From assembly GCA_020848015.1 (NCBI GenBank), contig JADLBA010000312.1:1-5050 (forward strand): DNA of 5,050 nt, in the 5' to 3' direction. The notes beneath the pieces were generated by a model that had not been told where the DNA came from, searched no databases, and was given only the letters and a program-made list of their open reading frames with translations. A program made the translations under genes and the position numbers. Origin of the DNA: Crocinitomicaceae bacterium (GTDB lineage: Bacteria; Bacteroidota; Bacteroidia; Flavobacteriales_D; Sanyastnellaceae). Below, piece by piece: positions 4,708 through 5,050 of this stretch (positions within the stretch are counted from its first letter, which is position 1; each line of letters starts with the position of its first letter).

Positions 4708-5050
4708 ATGATCACGGCCGATTCCCCCATAAAATTCAATAAGAAAAAGTATTCCGATGAGGTACTTCTTTCCTTATATAAGCAGCTGATCAAACCCCGG
4801 CTGATCGAGGAGAAGATGCTGATCCTGCTGAGGCAGGGCAAGATCACCAAATGGTTCTCGGGGATAGGGCAGGAGGCCAGCTCGGTGGGGGCGGCCATGG
4901 CTCTGCATAAAGACGAATACATTTTGCCCATGCACCGCAACCTGGGAACCTTTACAGTGAGAGGGATTCCGCTGGCAAAATTATTTGCCCAGTTCCAGGG
5001 AAAAAGATCGGGTTTCACCAAGGGGCGCGACCGAAGTTTTCATTTCGGCA
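4708..5050 (+). CDS. 2-oxo acid dehydrogenase E1 component, alpha-type N-terminus (partial)
   Basis: The ATG at 4708-4710 opens a frame that runs without a stop to the right edge, giving 114 residues. It shows the N-terminal part of a thiamine-diphosphate-dependent E1 alpha domain: LYKQLIKPRLIEEKMLILLRQGKI (23-46), FSGIGQEASSVGAAMAL (50-66), DEYILPMHRNLGTFTVRGIP (69-88) and GRDRSFHFG (106-114), equivalent to the GQEA...THRNHG...GKGRSMH pattern of pyruvate and branched-chain E1 alpha. Such enzymes decarboxylate 2-oxo acids and pass the acyl group to the lipoyl E2 partner. In many Bacteroidota E1 alpha and beta are fused into one protein of about 650-700 residues. The visible part cannot show whether this one is fused, nor whether the substrate is pyruvate or branched-chain oxo acids. 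No Shine-Dalgarno is evident. Confidence 0.9.
   Translation, partial: MITADSPIKFNKKKYSDEVLLSLYKQLIKPRLIEEKMLILLRQGKITKWFSGIGQEASSVGAAMALHKDEYILPMHRNLGTFTVRGIPLAKLFAQFQGKRSGFTKGRDRSFHFG

Noticed and set aside
4677..5021. Minus-strand open frame of 114 codons opposite the E1 gene
   Set aside because: The E1 alpha motifs on the plus strand explain the region.
1..5050. tRNA or rRNA genes
   Set aside because: I saw no cloverleaf, CCA-ended gene or conserved ribosomal RNA segment on either strand.

Overview
The window looks like a chromosomal segment of a Bacteroidota bacterium (flavobacterial or sphingobacterial-like). I infer this from several TAnnTTTG-type -7 promoter boxes, weak or absent Shine-Dalgarno sequences, a secreted protein whose signal peptide ends in A|Q, a kynureninase, a glutamate-1-semialdehyde aminotransferase and an E1 dehydrogenase start. 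No lineage marker allows a finer assignment.

Layout. The minus strand reads hemL (2627 to 1353), then an MntA/HepT toxin-antitoxin pair (1338 to 714), then the 5' part of an exported, probably beta-barrel protein that runs off the left edge (634 to 1) and begins with GTG. The plus strand, divergent from hemL, carries a 125-residue GxxExxY (PD-(D/E)XK-like) gene at 2717-3094 and kynU at 3132-4430. Convergent with kynU is a 42-residue Cys-tailed membrane protein on the minus strand (4639 to 4511), FeoB-associated-like. Divergent from that is the start of a thiamine-diphosphate-dependent E1 dehydrogenase (4708 to beyond the right edge).

Housekeeping genes (hemL, kynU, E1) look richer in GC than the accessory genes (exported protein, hepT/mntA, GxxExxY), which fits later acquisition of the accessory genes. 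No known pathway joins the enzymes: hemL serves tetrapyrrole synthesis, kynU tryptophan breakdown or NAD synthesis, and E1 oxo-acid oxidation.

The most notable content is repeat DNA tightly fitted to genes. (1) The GxxExxY gene is enclosed by a 27-bp inverted repeat (24/27 identical) built of CGCARAG-type units, with 11 bp at one end and 2 bp at the other. This cassette appears to sit in the leader of kynU, just after a pair of back-to-back promoter boxes. (2) Both PLP enzymes, hemL and kynU, carry an in-frame 35-nt array of five 7-bp units of similar consensus in a loop of the C-terminal small domain. (3) A roughly 100-bp palindromic element fills the kynU / small-gene junction and encodes the last residues and stop codon of kynU. 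Together kynU has repeat DNA at its 5' edge, inside it and at its 3' edge.
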